64,000 nucleotides of DNA, from contig CADCXA010000006.1 in the NCBI GenBank assembly GCA_902806565.1, positions 806,001 through 870,000 of the forward strand. The letters are read 5' to 3'. Positions 46,151-57,665 of the stretch are shown here, piece after piece (within the stretch, counting starts at the first letter, position 1; each line of letters begins with the position of its first letter). Position numbers and translations under genes: made by a program. The stretch comes from Hypoxylon rubiginosum. Its lineage: Eukaryota > Ascomycota > Sordariomycetes > Xylariales > Hypoxylaceae. The notes under the pieces are model-generated. The model had not been told where the DNA came from. It was given only the letters and a program-made list of their open reading frames with translations, and did not search any database.

Positions 46151-48247
46151 ATGGTCTCGATCGACATACGAAAAGGGACGTTCAAATCCCTAGCGTCTAC
46201 CTTCGCGTCGAGCGACTCGAAGAGCGAAAAATGGCGAGTCCGCGAGTCGATCGGGAGATACGGCATGCTAGTCATCGCTGGCGGCGCTATTCTCTCGCCG
46301 ATCATGCTCGGACTACTCGCCCTCCTCTGGGGCGGAAAAGGTCCCGGGAGCGGCGAGACTGCCTCGGCGTCGTGGCGCTCCGTCGTATTAAGGGGTTGGG
46401 CCCCTGAGGCAGTTACGCTATGCTCGCTGGTCATCCAAGTGTGCACCAGCGCCCAGGCGTTAATATGCACGAGTCTGGCGGCGGCGACGCTTCTGGAGAC
46501 GACAGGCGTGCCTCTCTCTCAGGTCGCCGAATTCTCCACGATGCGAGGCGCGAATGGTGGGCCCTGGAGGCTGGTCTACCTGACGTTCAGGTCCTCGCCC
46601 CGCACGTTCTTCTCCTTGCAGTCTCTCCTGATGCTGGTCTTATTCCTCGGAACATTGGCGACGCAGTTCGCCTCCACCATACTCGTGGCAGACTTGGACG
46701 TCTCTTCCATAACCGGCAACGCGAACCACACGCGGCTAAACCTAACCTTGTCCAACAGCATACAAATGTACCAGCCCTCGTCATCGCAGTGGGAAATGAA
46801 GCCGACTGATTACTCTGCCTTCGGCGAGATTCCGTCTGGAATCAGTGTGGAACCGACCGCTCGAGGCTTCAGTGACACGGGCAACGTCCGGAGAATTTTC
46901 GTACCCTTACAACACGAGAATAGAACCAACTTGCACCACTACATCGGCGGTGCCTACGGGATCAATTCGAGAGTGGCCTGCACTTCCCCGGTCCTAACTG
47001 GACAGTTCGAAGCGTTTGACCCGGGCGCGAAGCCGCTGCCCTACCTGTTGACGATGATGGGCAATATATCATACGAAGCCACCTTTGCTAACGCCGGGCT
47101 CGACGTCCCGTCGCTCTGTGCGGATGGGACATGTCTACCCAGCCAGTTCAATTGCACCATGCCCACCTCTGGCATACCCGGGAGGCTGGGGACATTTTTA
47201 TGTATCCCAGATCTATCCAACGTTATCGACACTAACGTGACCTTCTTCCCGGACGGCCGCAACAGCCCGGTCACTCCCCATTCGATGGTGTTTTTGGTTA
47301 CGCGAAACAACGGGTCGTTCGACGACTGGTCCTTCGTCAATAACGTCAGCGCCATCCCGGACATCCCAACGAGCCGCGACGGCGAGTGGGCCAGTTGGAA
47401 GCTGGGCGACAACGTCAAGCTAGACGCGTCGCTCTGCTTCTCCGAGCTCCTGTGGGATTTCTCCCACGTCGACATGTCGACGACCCACGACACGATCGAG
47501 CCCGCCGTATCCCTCGACCCCAAGACCCGGCAGATCGACACGACGCCCGCCCGCACCCTCCTCGGCGTCAACCCCAATGCGACGGGTCCGTCAGACCGGC
47601 AGCTTCTCACAATAAATGCGATAGGTAACACGACGACGGACTCGCGGCTCATCCGCTATCTCAACGGCGCTATTAACTCGGGCATCTTCGGCATCCCGGA
47701 GCCCCCCTCGGGCGTCACGATCAACGCGGACGGCGCCAGCTACGGGGCGTCGAGCATCAATCCCTTCTTCGACTACCCGACCGTGGTGCAAGACGTCCTC
47801 AACACGACGGACCGGCCGGCGCTCGCCATCCAGGGCATGCTCACCATCATGGCCATGTCGCTGCACTACGCGCAGATCCAGCTCCTCGACATCGAGGGAG
47901 ACGTGAGCCTGACCATATCGGTGCCCGTGACGATCCCGGTGCGGTGGACGGGCCTCGCCGCCACCGCGGGCATCGTGGGCGCCAACCTGGTGTGCGTCGT
48001 CGCCGTCACCGTCCTGTTCCTGCTGCGGACCCGGTTCTCGAAGCAGGGCCACTTCTGGCACACCGTCTCGCAGCTCATCTCGGAGAAGACGGTGGACATC
48101 CTGCAGGCCAGCCCCGAGTCGAGGGACGACCGCGTCGTCAAGGAGGTGCCGACGGGCGGCGACCCGCTGGTGGTCATCGGCAGGTGTAAGAGGACGGGGA
48201 GAGTCCAGGTCCTTCGGAAAGAGGATGTCGAAAATGAAAGTGTTTAG
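46151..48247 (+). CDS. Large fungal-specific membrane glycoprotein, function unknown
   Basis: One exon, 698 residues, unbroken and GC-rich. Hydrophobic spans lie near the N-terminus (about 36-60, GMLVIAGGAILSPIMLGLLALL; about 88-110; about 156-178, SLLMLVLFLGTLATQFASTI). A long non-cytosolic region (about 180-595) follows, with more than ten N-x-S/T sites and paired cysteines (SLCADGTCLPSQFNC). A final span lies at about 605-630 (LAATAGIVGANLVCVVAVTVL) before a basic/charged cytosolic tail. This topology is common to a large set of uncharacterised Pezizomycotina membrane proteins; I know of no assigned function. The start at 46151 follows CAAG and precedes a basic segment; no intron is needed. 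Confidence 0.8.
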   Translation: MVSIDIRKGTFKSLASTFASSDSKSEKWRVRESIGRYGMLVIAGGAILSPIMLGLLALLWGGKGPGSGETASASWRSVVLRGWAPEAVTLCSLVIQVCTSAQALICTSLAAATLLETTGVPLSQVAEFSTMRGANGGPWRLVYLTFRSSPRTFFSLQSLLMLVLFLGTLATQFASTILVADLDVSSITGNANHTRLNLTLSNSIQMYQPSSSQWEMKPTDYSAFGEIPSGISVEPTARGFSDTGNVRRIFVPLQHENRTNLHHYIGGAYGINSRVACTSPVLTGQFEAFDPGAKPLPYLLTMMGNISYEATFANAGLDVPSLCADGTCLPSQFNCTMPTSGIPGRLGTFLCIPDLSNVIDTNVTFFPDGRNSPVTPHSMVFLVTRNNGSFDDWSFVNNVSAIPDIPTSRDGEWASWKLGDNVKLDASLCFSELLWDFSHVDMSTTHDTIEPAVSLDPKTRQIDTTPARTLLGVNPNATGPSDRQLLTINAIGNTTTDSRLIRYLNGAINSGIFGIPEPPSGVTINADGASYGASSINPFFDYPTVVQDVLNTTDRPALAIQGMLTIMAMSLHYAQIQLLDIEGDVSLTISVPVTIPVRWTGLAATAGIVGANLVCVVAVTVLFLLRTRFSKQGHFWHTVSQLISEKTVDILQASPESRDDRVVKEVPTGGDPLVVIGRCKRTGRVQVLRKEDVENESV

Positions 48248-48789
48248 TGATACCCCCGTTGTTGTTTTTCTTGTTGCTCTTTTCTAGCGTTTTACTTGTA
48301 CTATGAGTGTTATCTTATTAGAATGATTATGATCATGGCATTATAACAACCAACTTAGACGCTGTCTTCTCGGCAGGGGTTTTCGCGGTGACTGCAACAC
48401 TCTAATTTTAGCTAACTAGACTAGTACTACCTTGTGTTTTATGGAACGTGACCTGCACGATACATATACACATCCCATACGATACGGTTGCCGCATCAAC
48501 ACCGCCAGCTTGTTCATAAGGCGTAAATCTTGATCGTTTTTATTAAGTTCTATTAGAGGCGTTATGAGTGCATTACGTTTCGACTCGTTAAACAGCATCA
48601 TCCGCGTGTGTGCGCTGTTAACTCGTCGCGATTAAAAAGCCGTTAAACCAATACCAAATATATACATAGAAAATATGCTCTTGAATATGAAGCTTGTAAA
48701 TGCATCGTCGTCGCCCGTGTCATTAAAGAGAATTATGGGACTGTAGTGATTTAGGTATTATTTCTAAGTGCCTACCTAGTAGGTAGAGC
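48248..48789. other. Convergent 3' gap, 542 bases
   Basis: Spacer between the membrane glycoprotein (+) and ERG4 (-) 3' ends. If the last ERG4 intron is retained, the reading frame would run on to a stop at 48723. Nothing else seen. Confidence 0.4.
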
Positions 48790-50585
48790 TTAAATAACGT
48801 ACTGCAGTCATTATTAGTATGCTGATGGAGTATAGTCTTTATTTGTGAACTCACTGGAATGAATAGGTATGGCACCTGTCGCTCGTATTCCTTCCACGCC
48901 TCGCCGTACTTAGTTTTGCAGCGCTCAATGTCTCGCATGGCGCGGTGCGTAATCATGCAGCAAAAGAAGACGGGGTAGAACCAGGGAAAGGGGCTGTTGA
49001 AACCCGTAATCAAGCCCCAGCAAATGGCGAAGAAGGCATCGCAGGTGTAATGTATCTTGCGCGCATATCCGTACCAGCCGTCGACGAGGAGCTTGTCGCC
49101 CGTTGGCGTATCAATAGTCTTCGGGTTCTCGATATAGATCCAGGGAAGCGCAGGGAAAGTGTAGCGCTTCTCACGGTTTCCACGCTCCATGGCACGGAAC
49201 GCATTCTTCTGCCCGTTGGTCTGATCCCAGACGACGTACACGGCGATATATGCAATAAATAGCAGTGCCAGGGCGTATTTGTTCCAGGCGTACTCCGCAG
49301 GGTCGTGGTTAGCAAGATAAATGGTGCAGTGGCAGTACGAGAGAGGAACGCCGGCCATATTCCAAAAGATGAGCATGAACCCCCACTTCTCATAGTACAT
49401 GTCCCAGGTGGTGATGATCAGTTGTTCACCCTTGGAGCAGGCGTTGGCGTAGAGATAGTGGGCCATGACCAAGAACAGGACCTCGCCTGAGACGTAACCG
49501 TAATTCTCATATTGACGAGCCGCAGCCGCACAGCTAAGCCCGAAAAGGATATACCAAGGGATGCGGACTTCGTAAAACATCTTGAGATCGAGAATGCCAA
49601 ATATGCGCGGGTTTAGCTCGGCTCCCATGAAAAAGTCGTAGATGGGGTAGCCGGTCATTCGGTGCTGCGCGCCACGAATCAATGCCGAGAAATAGGCGAC
49701 GAAGGAGCACAAGAAACCGGAGAGGATAGCAACAGACAGCAAGGGCCCGAACTCATCGAGGAAGGAATAGATCTTGAATAGGCCGGTAAAATGCAGTACG
49801 CCCATGACGAAGATGGTAAAATAGAAACTGGTGTAGGCCGAGCAGTAGTACCGAAGCTGTTTGCCTCCCTCGTGAGGAAGAGGTTTTCCATAGCCCCAGA
49901 TGCCAGGCATCAGGCAGTAGCAAGCCGCCTCGAAGATGAAGTAGACCCAGTAGATTTTCCATGCTCGTAAGTGAGGGAATGCGCCGGTGTAGATAAGATG
50001 CCACATGTGCTTGCCGAACTCGGCTACAGATTCTCCTTCTGCCGGCAGGGGAAATTTGCCATCATAGTAGGTGGCTCCGATCCACATGTAGTACATGATC
50101 GTAGGAAACCCAATCATAGCGGCGAGGGTGCCTAGACTTCCTCCAAACTCGAAGACGCCAGAATGGTCGACCTTGGGGTCCATACCCGGCCTCCAGCCAT
50201 CAACAACTTGTTCCTCCTTCGTGTGCTCCTTTGCGTGTCCATTCGCGTATCCATTTGCATGCCCATTCGCGTGACCGTTCGTATTTCCGTTGGCATGTCC
50301 ATTTAGGCTGTCATTCTGTTTTAAAGGCTCCTCCGCCTTAGCATTCAGGACGGCCGCAAGCTTCTCATCAGGTACAGGGCTGAACTCCTCGTCCTTCGGC
50401 GTGGTGGCATCGGAGTCGTCCATGTTTTCGACAAACTTGGCAATCCCGCGACGTCGCACAGATCGGGATCTGGTGGATCTGGTGGCCTCAGCAGCCGAAC
50501 TCGAGTCGCCGTCGTCGGAAGCGCCGTCAATCGGAGGGAACTGAGACTTCCGTCGCGTCGAGCGACGGCCAGGGGTTTCGACCAT
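48790..50585 (-). CDS. ERG4: ERG4, delta(24(28))-sterol reductase, last step of ergosterol synthesis
   Basis: Two exons (50585-48855 and 48801-48790; 53-base intron) give 580 residues. The basic N-terminus carries a repeat of [14 protein letters not shown] units (about residues 97-115), then the ERG4/ERG24 family membrane core: [60 protein letters not shown], and the C-terminal [20 protein letters not shown] plus [20 protein letters not shown] and [10 protein letters not shown]. The CHCTIYL and AELNPR motifs separate ERG4 from ERG24. The last coding exon is only 12 bases and supplies the conserved end YVI before TAA. The enzyme reduces the C24(28) bond in the ER to yield ergosterol. A start 12 codons upstream is possible; the Met at 50585 ([13 protein letters not shown]) is preferred. 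Confidence 0.92.
50218..50310 (-). repeat. Short tandem coding repeat (NGHA units) in ERG4 N-terminus
   Basis: The plus strand shows repeated 'tgtccattcgcgt / tgcccattcgcgt' units; the encoded protein reads [20 protein letters not shown]. It is an in-frame minisatellite in the disordered cytosolic part; copy number may be polymorphic. Confidence 0.6.
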
Positions 50586-51309
50586 ACCGTCAAACAACTC
50601 CTTTTTCCTACACGGCCACACTAGACGTTAGTAATTGCTGTGCCACGGTCATACTCGTTGCCACAACGTCAAGAAGAAAAGCTGCCACCAGTTATTCGTC
50701 CCATCGCCAATTCAACTATCCTCATTTCCCGTCACACAGCCGTAATAAACAAGTACACGTACCTAGGAGTTGCGCGTAAGGAATATCTCGTAGACATCCT
50801 GAAAGAATATTCAAAGTTGCCAAAGGAATGGACAACGGGCAAGTTAATGCTCGTCAGCTGGAACAGATATTATCAATTAGGGTCGGACTCGGAAACTCTA
50901 GAAGAAGAAAAACAAGAATTAATCTCCACGGCGGCTACCTGCTTGTTTTTTTTTTTTTTTAGATTTGGCGAACGTTTTAGCCCTTTTTTTCCCTCCCTCC
51001 CGGTAGTCAGGGGCAGCGTTCGGATCGAAAGGTAACCGCTGGCCAATCCAGACACTTAATTGGTGCCCCACCTACCCCATCTGTACAATCGGCAAGTTGT
51101 GTACCCGTGACCTATGAGTATGTACATACATGTATGTAAGTACCCTTATGAAAGCTCTATTCTGTGGTTCCTTCAATTTTACCTACACGGTCCTTTCAGT
51201 AGAACTAGTCAACACCAATTACGTGGAATAATTTACGTATTCGAGACGCGTCATATGTCGAATTGTTGGCATTTCTCTTACTTATTCATTGCTAAGTTGT
51301 AGGTTGTTG
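50586..51309. other. Intergenic, 724 bases
   Basis: ERG4 promoter and leader, then the 3' end of the next minus-strand gene. A run of about 15 T residues lies at 50945-50960. No sterol-response (SRE) motif can be firmly named. Confidence 0.4.
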
Positions 51310-52737
51310 CTACTTTGGCCGCCGCGGTCGTCTTCTCGCTCTTACTTCTCCAGAAGGCGATACTGCTCCGGGACGCTCTGAATGCTCCTCAATTGGCTTA
51401 GCATGGCTACTGTCTTTCGCGCTTCCCGCCTTAGAACCCGAGCTTCTAGGTGAGCTGCCGCGTTCTTCCCGCTCTTCGACGGGACGTGGTCGGACACTCT
51501 CGTCTCGAACTACCTCATGTGGCTTTAAGCCGTCGGGTTTTGGTTTTACCTCACTTATTTTTTGCCGCTCTTGTTCACCGCGGCCACTTGTTCGTGATGA
51601 CGAGCCAGCGTTCGTAGTCTCAGTGGTATCAGGGCCGTCAAATTCTGCTGGCCGTACCTCCGGATATGGGTCACGTCTTGGGGCCCGCACTTCGCTACTA
51701 AATGGTCTTTCGCGACGTCGTCTCCTCGGTTCTGGCGATGTTAGTGGTGCTGGCGACGGTATTGGTTCTATCATAATCAGTATTCCTAGAGGCTCTCAAT
51801 TGAGGACTAGAGTTACCTATGGTAATATCTGGTATTTGACCAGATGTTGGGCGCCGGTTGACGCCTTCACGGTCTTCTGTCCCATTCACGACAATTTCGG
51901 ATTTTGGTAATGGAGAAGTCTCTCGGGCTTTTCTTTCTATAGGGCCCGGTGGCGGTGGCCCTGGCGGTGAGGATCTTTTCCTGACTTCAGCAACTTGAGC
52001 ATGCGACCGAATCGCCTTAACGACATATTTTTCTAATTCGCGAGTATCCTCCGTGATACTATTGTATGATATATCCGATGTCGATTCCAACTCACTCCCT
52101 ACCGACTGCTTGCGGCTCTGGTAATCGGCCAACTCATGTCTGAGTCTTTTGACCATTGATACCCAGTTTCGAAGCTGCTCTTGGAGCATATCACTAATAA
52201 AATTAGTAGTGAGGTGCTAACCCTATACCATTTCACATACAGTCTTTCATCGTTCGCATTCTTTCTTATCAGCTCTTCGTATGAAAACAGGTTGCACAAT
52301 AACATTACGTTGGCTGTCGCGCTTTGGAGACTGAGACGCAACTCCGGAACGTCCGGCTTCTTCCAAAGCCACAGTATTCGAGCCCGCAGTGTATTGAACG
52401 GTTCGGTTCCAGTACCATTGACTTCGACAAAACGCTTCACGAGAGGAGAAAATCCTCTTCCAACGAGTCTGCATTGCCTTACAATTTTGCGAACCAACAA
52501 AGCTCTCTTAGCCTTGAACTTCTCGTCCAACTTTTCGGTAGAATCCTTCGCTAGATCATGAAAATAACGCAACTGATCAGTAAATATCGACGTTTCAAGG
52601 ATGAAATATTCGATCTCTTTTGGCGCAGATCGTATGGTATTCACGCAAGCAATTAGTTCTCTTGTCGACTTCATCAGGTAACCGGCCAGCTGCATGATGG
52701 CCGAAAGACTGCCGATAAGTGAGAGAGCCTCTGCCAT
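51310..52737 (-). CDS. Protein with a STAND-type fungal N-terminal helical domain and a disordered Arg/Pro-rich tail
   Basis: Three exons (52737-52241, 52193-51817, 51767-51310; introns of 47 and 49 bases) give 443 residues. Residues 1 to about 200 start MAEALSLIGSLSAIMQLAGY and continue with amphipathic helices (STRELIACVNTIRSAPKEIE, ILETSIFTDQLRYFHDLA), the pattern of the N-terminal domain found on many fungal NACHT/NB-ARC (STAND) proteins. A coiled segment follows (LDMLQEQLRNWVSMVKRLRH). From about 240 to the end it is low complexity: PPGPPPPG, EPRRRRRERP, RARRRPRRPK. No P-loop, ankyrin, WD or TPR region is present here or directly downstream, so it is a stand-alone signalling-type domain. 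Fungi have many such proteins; their role in incompatibility or stress is inferred from the STAND relatives, not shown. Confidence 0.75.
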
Positions 52738-54564
52738 GGTGCCGGAAAGCAGATTTCAGGATTAGTTGTCCAAGGTAGGTTTAACCATAGCCAAGGGTGT
52801 ATTTTACGTTGATAAAGTCCCTCTGCGTAGTCAATCTCACCTTCAGCGCTTTCCGTGATAAGCATAGGCAGAAATGCAAAGCCCAGTTGGTGAGGCATCT
52901 GAGAGAGGCTTGGAAAAATAATATGGTGGAGGAGTTATTCCGTTCATTTGACAGGCGATGGCGTGAGAGCTCCCCCGCAATGTGCCCCAGGCTGACTATT
53001 ACCGTAGATTGCTTGCGGCTTGAGGCTCTCTGGTCTGCCATGGCATCTTATGCATGCACTACACTACGTACGCCGTTCACATTACATGTGCCAACCATCT
53101 GTGCCCTGGGCCAATGCTACTCTGCTCCAGAGGAGGCTCAAGTTCGCAGCCTTGCCATTCTCGGTGAATATGAGGCATGGCACGGAACGGCCGAGCACCA
53201 AGTCGACGCCATTCATAAAATATCGCCCTCTTAGGAGGGATAGCGCCCGCGAACCTCGGTCTGAAGCTTCGCAGGTCATCCCTATGGCACTAATGATTTC
53301 TAATCACACGAAACTCATTCTCTTACTAAAGACAGAGACAAAAGGGCGCGGTGAGAACCTCGCCCTTAGCGTCGGGTTTATGATACTGTCCGATCAACTA
53401 CGATGATGACCCGTCTGACCAAGCCTCAGTAACGAGGCTAAATATTGTACGTCGTATCACAATTGCTATCACAATTGCGATGTAATACAAGTTATTAAGA
53501 GTTTAGGTATGCTTGTCTACTGTACTAATCGAGGAAAATATGATGCTCAGCTCTGTCGGATTGTCGATTAAACCAAGGTATTATTAATACAGTGGAATTA
53601 AGAGATAAATAAGAGATAGTGCAAGTTACCTATCTCTTGCTGACGTACTTCATAGCTATCATTATAGGGTCCGATGCAATACTATTGCGGAGTTACTACT
53701 AGGTAATCTTTGAGATCTACGGCAGCGCCCGCCTCCTCATTTTCACGATACGGGAGACATGGAGGCCACATGCGTCGAGACGAGCCGATTGGAGATATCT
53801 TACGTACATTACTGTGCCAAGGCCGGCCTATAATCACCAATAGACGTCAGAGGCGGTATTTCACTCGCAGGGCGCGTGCATGCTGACCCGCGTATAGACG
53901 ATTTAGATAAGACTCCCAGCTAAAGGGCGTACGCAGCCTTACCGACTAGTCGGAACTTGGCAGTCCTAGCAGTCCGCGTGCCTGGGTGCCTGCCGCCGAC
54001 TACCTAGCACTCTTTCGACTATCTTTAGCGGGGTTGAAGACTTTGTCATAGCCCGGTATTTTCAACAACAAGCGGTAAACAACGTGGTTTTGTGCCGTCG
54101 GTTCTGGAGCAGGCTCCCAATGCAGCTACGTACGTTGCTCGGGGACTAGTTCCCGAACGGATTGGACGTTACCGAGCTCTCGGATCGTTATCTTTGGTGA
54201 TCAATAGCCACCTACCACTTCCGGCAAATACCTCGACAGATGCTACTGTGATCTAATCCTACCAGTATATCGCAGTCCACACGAGGCTAGTAAATTTTTT
54301 CTCATATCAAAGGCCCTGTTATACGCCCTATCCTCTGACTGCTCCGAAGGCGGTGGGTAGTGCTTCCATTTCGGCCTAATGGCCCTGTCATACCGTGCTC
54401 CCGTAGTGTCTGGGTCCGCCGGCTACATGCTGGTAAGACGTGGCTTGCGAGGGCCAAGTTTGGGGTATATATATATATAATCGTAGTAATCAGTCAATGC
54501 CAATGTAAACCGTCGTCGGTCGCTTTGCCCAGTAGGTTAGGTTACCTTGCCCCGGATTACAGTC
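52738..54564. other. Divergent intergenic, 1.8 kb
   Basis: It lies between the starts of the STAND-N gene (-) and the L-amino acid oxidase gene (+). Overlapping frames of up to 145 codons at 52797-53406 have no domain and antisense equivalents of similar length, so no gene is called. The right end carries the oxidase promoter. Confidence 0.4.
54466..54480 (+). promoter_or_regulatory. TATA-like element of the L-amino acid oxidase gene
   Basis: An uninterrupted TA repeat ending TATAA lies 85-99 bases before the start codon at 54565, a usual distance for a fungal TATA box with a short leader. Strong TATA promoters often belong to inducible genes such as secreted oxidases. It could also be a simple TA microsatellite. 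Confidence 0.4.
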
Positions 54565-57145
54565 ATGCTTTGGTTATCCCTCGCCGCTCTAGCGGTACCT
54601 GTCTCCGCCTCCCGTCTACCAGTTAAACTCGAGACACGCTCGGAACTTAGCTCGCGTCTTGCAAACATCCATGTGTCTTTTGAGGCACCGGTCGATGGTG
54701 TTGTAACGTACACCTACGGCCGCTGCGATGATACGAAGCACCACTCGGCCCATCACACAGTGGGTCAAGGTACGGACGCCAAGGGCTCCCGATTGGTTTG
54801 GATCCTGCCAGACGACGTGAGATTCGGCGGGTGTATCTCGGCATGGGATGAACTGGGATTGCTCGTCGGCCGTAGCGAGCCCCAGCGGGTAGGCAAAAGG
54901 GGGTTGAAGAAACGCGGTGCTTATACCATCGAAATGACCAATGCTACCGGGATCGACACTTGGGGTCCGTGGTTCGACGGCGTTGAGCTGCTCAAGGACA
55001 AGGAGATCAGCACCTTCGATGCTAACGACGCCAAGTCGAAGGATGTAGCTATCATAGGCGCCGGCATGGCTGGCTTAATGACTTATCTAGTTCTGAGCCA
55101 GGCCGGGCTAACGAATGTGAGACTTATTGAGGCTAGTCAACGCCTTGGTGGGAGAGTTCATACAGAGTACCTCTCCGGAGGGCCATTCGACTATTCATAC
55201 CAGGAGATGGGACCGATGCGTTTCCCAGAAACCGTAAAATATGACAACGAAAGTTACAACATCACAGATCATCAGATGGTAAGTCGCTCCGTTTCTATAT
55301 CTGTTTATACTGAGTCTACTTCAACATCTTCGACCCTGGTTGCTAACAAAAATGAGTAGGTCTTTCAACTGGCTGCTGAGATGAACCTAATTAACAACCA
55401 TGACAAGAACTTCAGCGTCGATTTCATTCCTTGGATTCAGTCAAACACCAACGGGTTATATTACTACAACGGCATTAAACTAGATAACGGCTTACCACCA
55501 ACCATAGCCCAAACTCGCAACAACTCTGCTCTTACAATCTCAAATCCCCTGAACCCGTCGACTCAGACGTTAGAAGACAAGGTCGATGCTGTCACTTCAA
55601 ATACCACTTTTATGATCGAATTGGCAAATAACACCTTTAAAGCCCATAAGGACTTTTTAGGTAAGTGCTCGCCTCCATAATTCAGGCTCATGAGTATTTC
55701 TAACACGACTGTAGTAAATGGCCTTGGCGGCCTCGGAGGTGATACCTGGTAATTCGACCCCCCTTTCAGCCGTATCAACCACTTATTAGGGCTGTTGCTA
55801 ACTTTAGACACGAATCAGGTCGGAGTTCGCTTATATGGTAAACTACCTCAACGCGACTCTGAATGACACTGACGTCCTCGGCGGCGGCGGGGACTCATTT
55901 TGGGATTCCGTAAGTTCGCACTCTCTTAAAGCGTGGGCTCTTATACTCATACTCACCTACGTAGCTTTACGATGGGGTATATTTCTCGGCTGCAACTTGG
56001 AAGACCATCGATGGAGGTACGTGCATTCCCCCTCCTCACACCAATTGTCTTTCCTAGCTCACAGTAACCAGGCTTGAGTCGACTACCAGCATCGTTCCAC
56101 CCGCTAGTAGATAATGTGACCACGATGAACCGCAAGATCGAGCGCGTGGAATGGCTCGATGATATCAAACGAGTTAAGTTGCAGTGGAGGGACAACTATA
56201 CCGACACCGTGTACCAGAATGCGTCGTACGACTACGCGGTCTTTGCGCTTCCGTTCTCTATAGTGAAGAAGCTTAGACTCCCATGTAAGCCTGCCTACCT
56301 ACCTAATCATTGCTCCTCTTCTCTCTCTCTCCCCGGTTTGGGCTAACCGTGCAATCATCAGCTCTCCCGCCGACCATCTCGAACGCCATCGACAACCTGC
56401 CGTTCGAGGCGGCGTGCAAGGTGGCGCTGGAGTACAAGACGCGGTTCTGGGAGCACTACGAGAACCCGATCCTGGGCGGTTGCTCGACGTCGAGCGACAT
56501 ACCCGGCGTGGGGTCCATCTGCTACCCGTCGTACTGCCTCAACTGCACGGGCCCCGCCACGATGCTGGCCTCGTACATCTCGGGCGACTGGGGCGCGCGC
56601 TGGGTGTCGGTCCCCGAGGCCGAGCACGTCCAGTACATGGTCGACGCCATGGCCGAGATCCACGGCCAGGTCGCCTACGACGAGTACACGGGCAAGTTCA
56701 ACCGCCGCTGCTGGATGCTCGACCCCTACGAGGGCGGCAGCTGGGCGAGCCCGACTATCGGGCAGCACCAGCTGTATCTGCCGGAGTACTTTAAGACTTA
56801 TAACAACGTATGTCCCCTACATCCCCCTTTATTTTCTTTTCTCGTTTCGAGAAACGAGGCAACTTTGGAATGCAAGTAACTGACATGAAATTTGTTCCGA
56901 CGTAGATGATCTTCGTCGGCGAGCAGACGTCGTACACGCACGCGTGGATCGCTTCGGCCCTCGAGTCGGGCATCCGAGGCGGCGTGCAACTACTTCTCGG
57001 TAGGTTAATTCTTTTCGTCTTCTTCTATTTCCCCCTCCCCCTCGAGTTCTCCGCTAATGTTAATGTTTTAGAACTCGGACTTGTCGACGAGGCGAAAGCA
57101 ACGGTTGAAAAGTGGATGGCGAGGTGGATCGACGTTGTGAGTTAA
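54565..57145 (+). CDS. Secreted flavin L-amino acid oxidase
   Basis: Nine exons (54565-55278, 55360-55660, 55715-55748, 55819-55909, 55965-56016, 56072-56284, 56362-56807, 56906-56999, 57072-57145) give 672 residues. A signal peptide (MLWLSLAALAVPVSASRLPV) is followed by a pro-region with a Lys/Arg-rich site (GKRGLKKRG, about 110-118), a likely Kex2 cut. The FAD-binding motif is VAIIGAGMAGLMTY (GxGxxG at 165-170), then GGRVHTEY. Splicing rebuilds family blocks NGLGGLGGDTWSEFAYMVNY, SFWDSLYDGVYFSAATWKTI and DGGLSRLPASFHPL. The C-terminal motif MIFVGEQTSYTHAWIASALE binds the flavin. It deaminates L-amino acids outside the cell, giving keto acids, ammonia and H2O2; roles are nitrogen scavenging and antagonism. 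The ATG at 54565 fits the signal peptide. Confidence 0.92.
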
Positions 57146-57665
57146 CCTACCCCTTGCTACAGGTGGTTTCTTCGAAAAGCTAATTGCAATTACTAGTAGT
57201 AAACCCACAAATACGTTCAACAGAATGAAGAGTCTAGACTTGTCCTGTGATCGTGTCGTGTTATCTCGAAGAAAAGCTAAACCCATAGATCATTAAAATA
57301 AAACTTTACACATCAATCAATTGACGATATCTTCCAAGATAATACTTTCTAGCTGTGAACATGATACGCTATCAAAGAGTAGACTAGATACCTTTCCTCA
57401 GGCCGACTCAATTCTGGTCAGGGAAATGAGGTTTCGGGCTAGGTCGCAATTGCAAACCGTAAATAAAATAATCATTCTGACTGAAACAACCTAAAATGTC
57501 ATATCGCCGTTGGTATAGTATACTCCCAAGATATATCCCCTCGCCCACCTAAACGCCTGAACACACCCCAAGTCCTCTAGGCAATTCAGTCCCCGTCCCC
57601 TTTAGCCCCTACCCTACACAGTCATCTAGCCATTAAGTCGTAATCCCGTCAAACAATATGGATAT
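57146..57665. other. Convergent 3' gap, 520 bases
   Basis: Between the 3' ends of the oxidase (+) and HET (-) genes. Nothing seen. Confidence 0.4.

Noticed and set aside
52797..53406. Plus-strand frames of 128-145 codons near the STAND-N start
   Set aside because: Overlapping frames on both strands with similar lengths; no domain and mixed composition.
54466..54480. TA repeat as a microsatellite only
   Set aside because: Not excluded, but its distance to the oxidase start makes a TATA role at least as likely, so it is listed as a promoter with low confidence.
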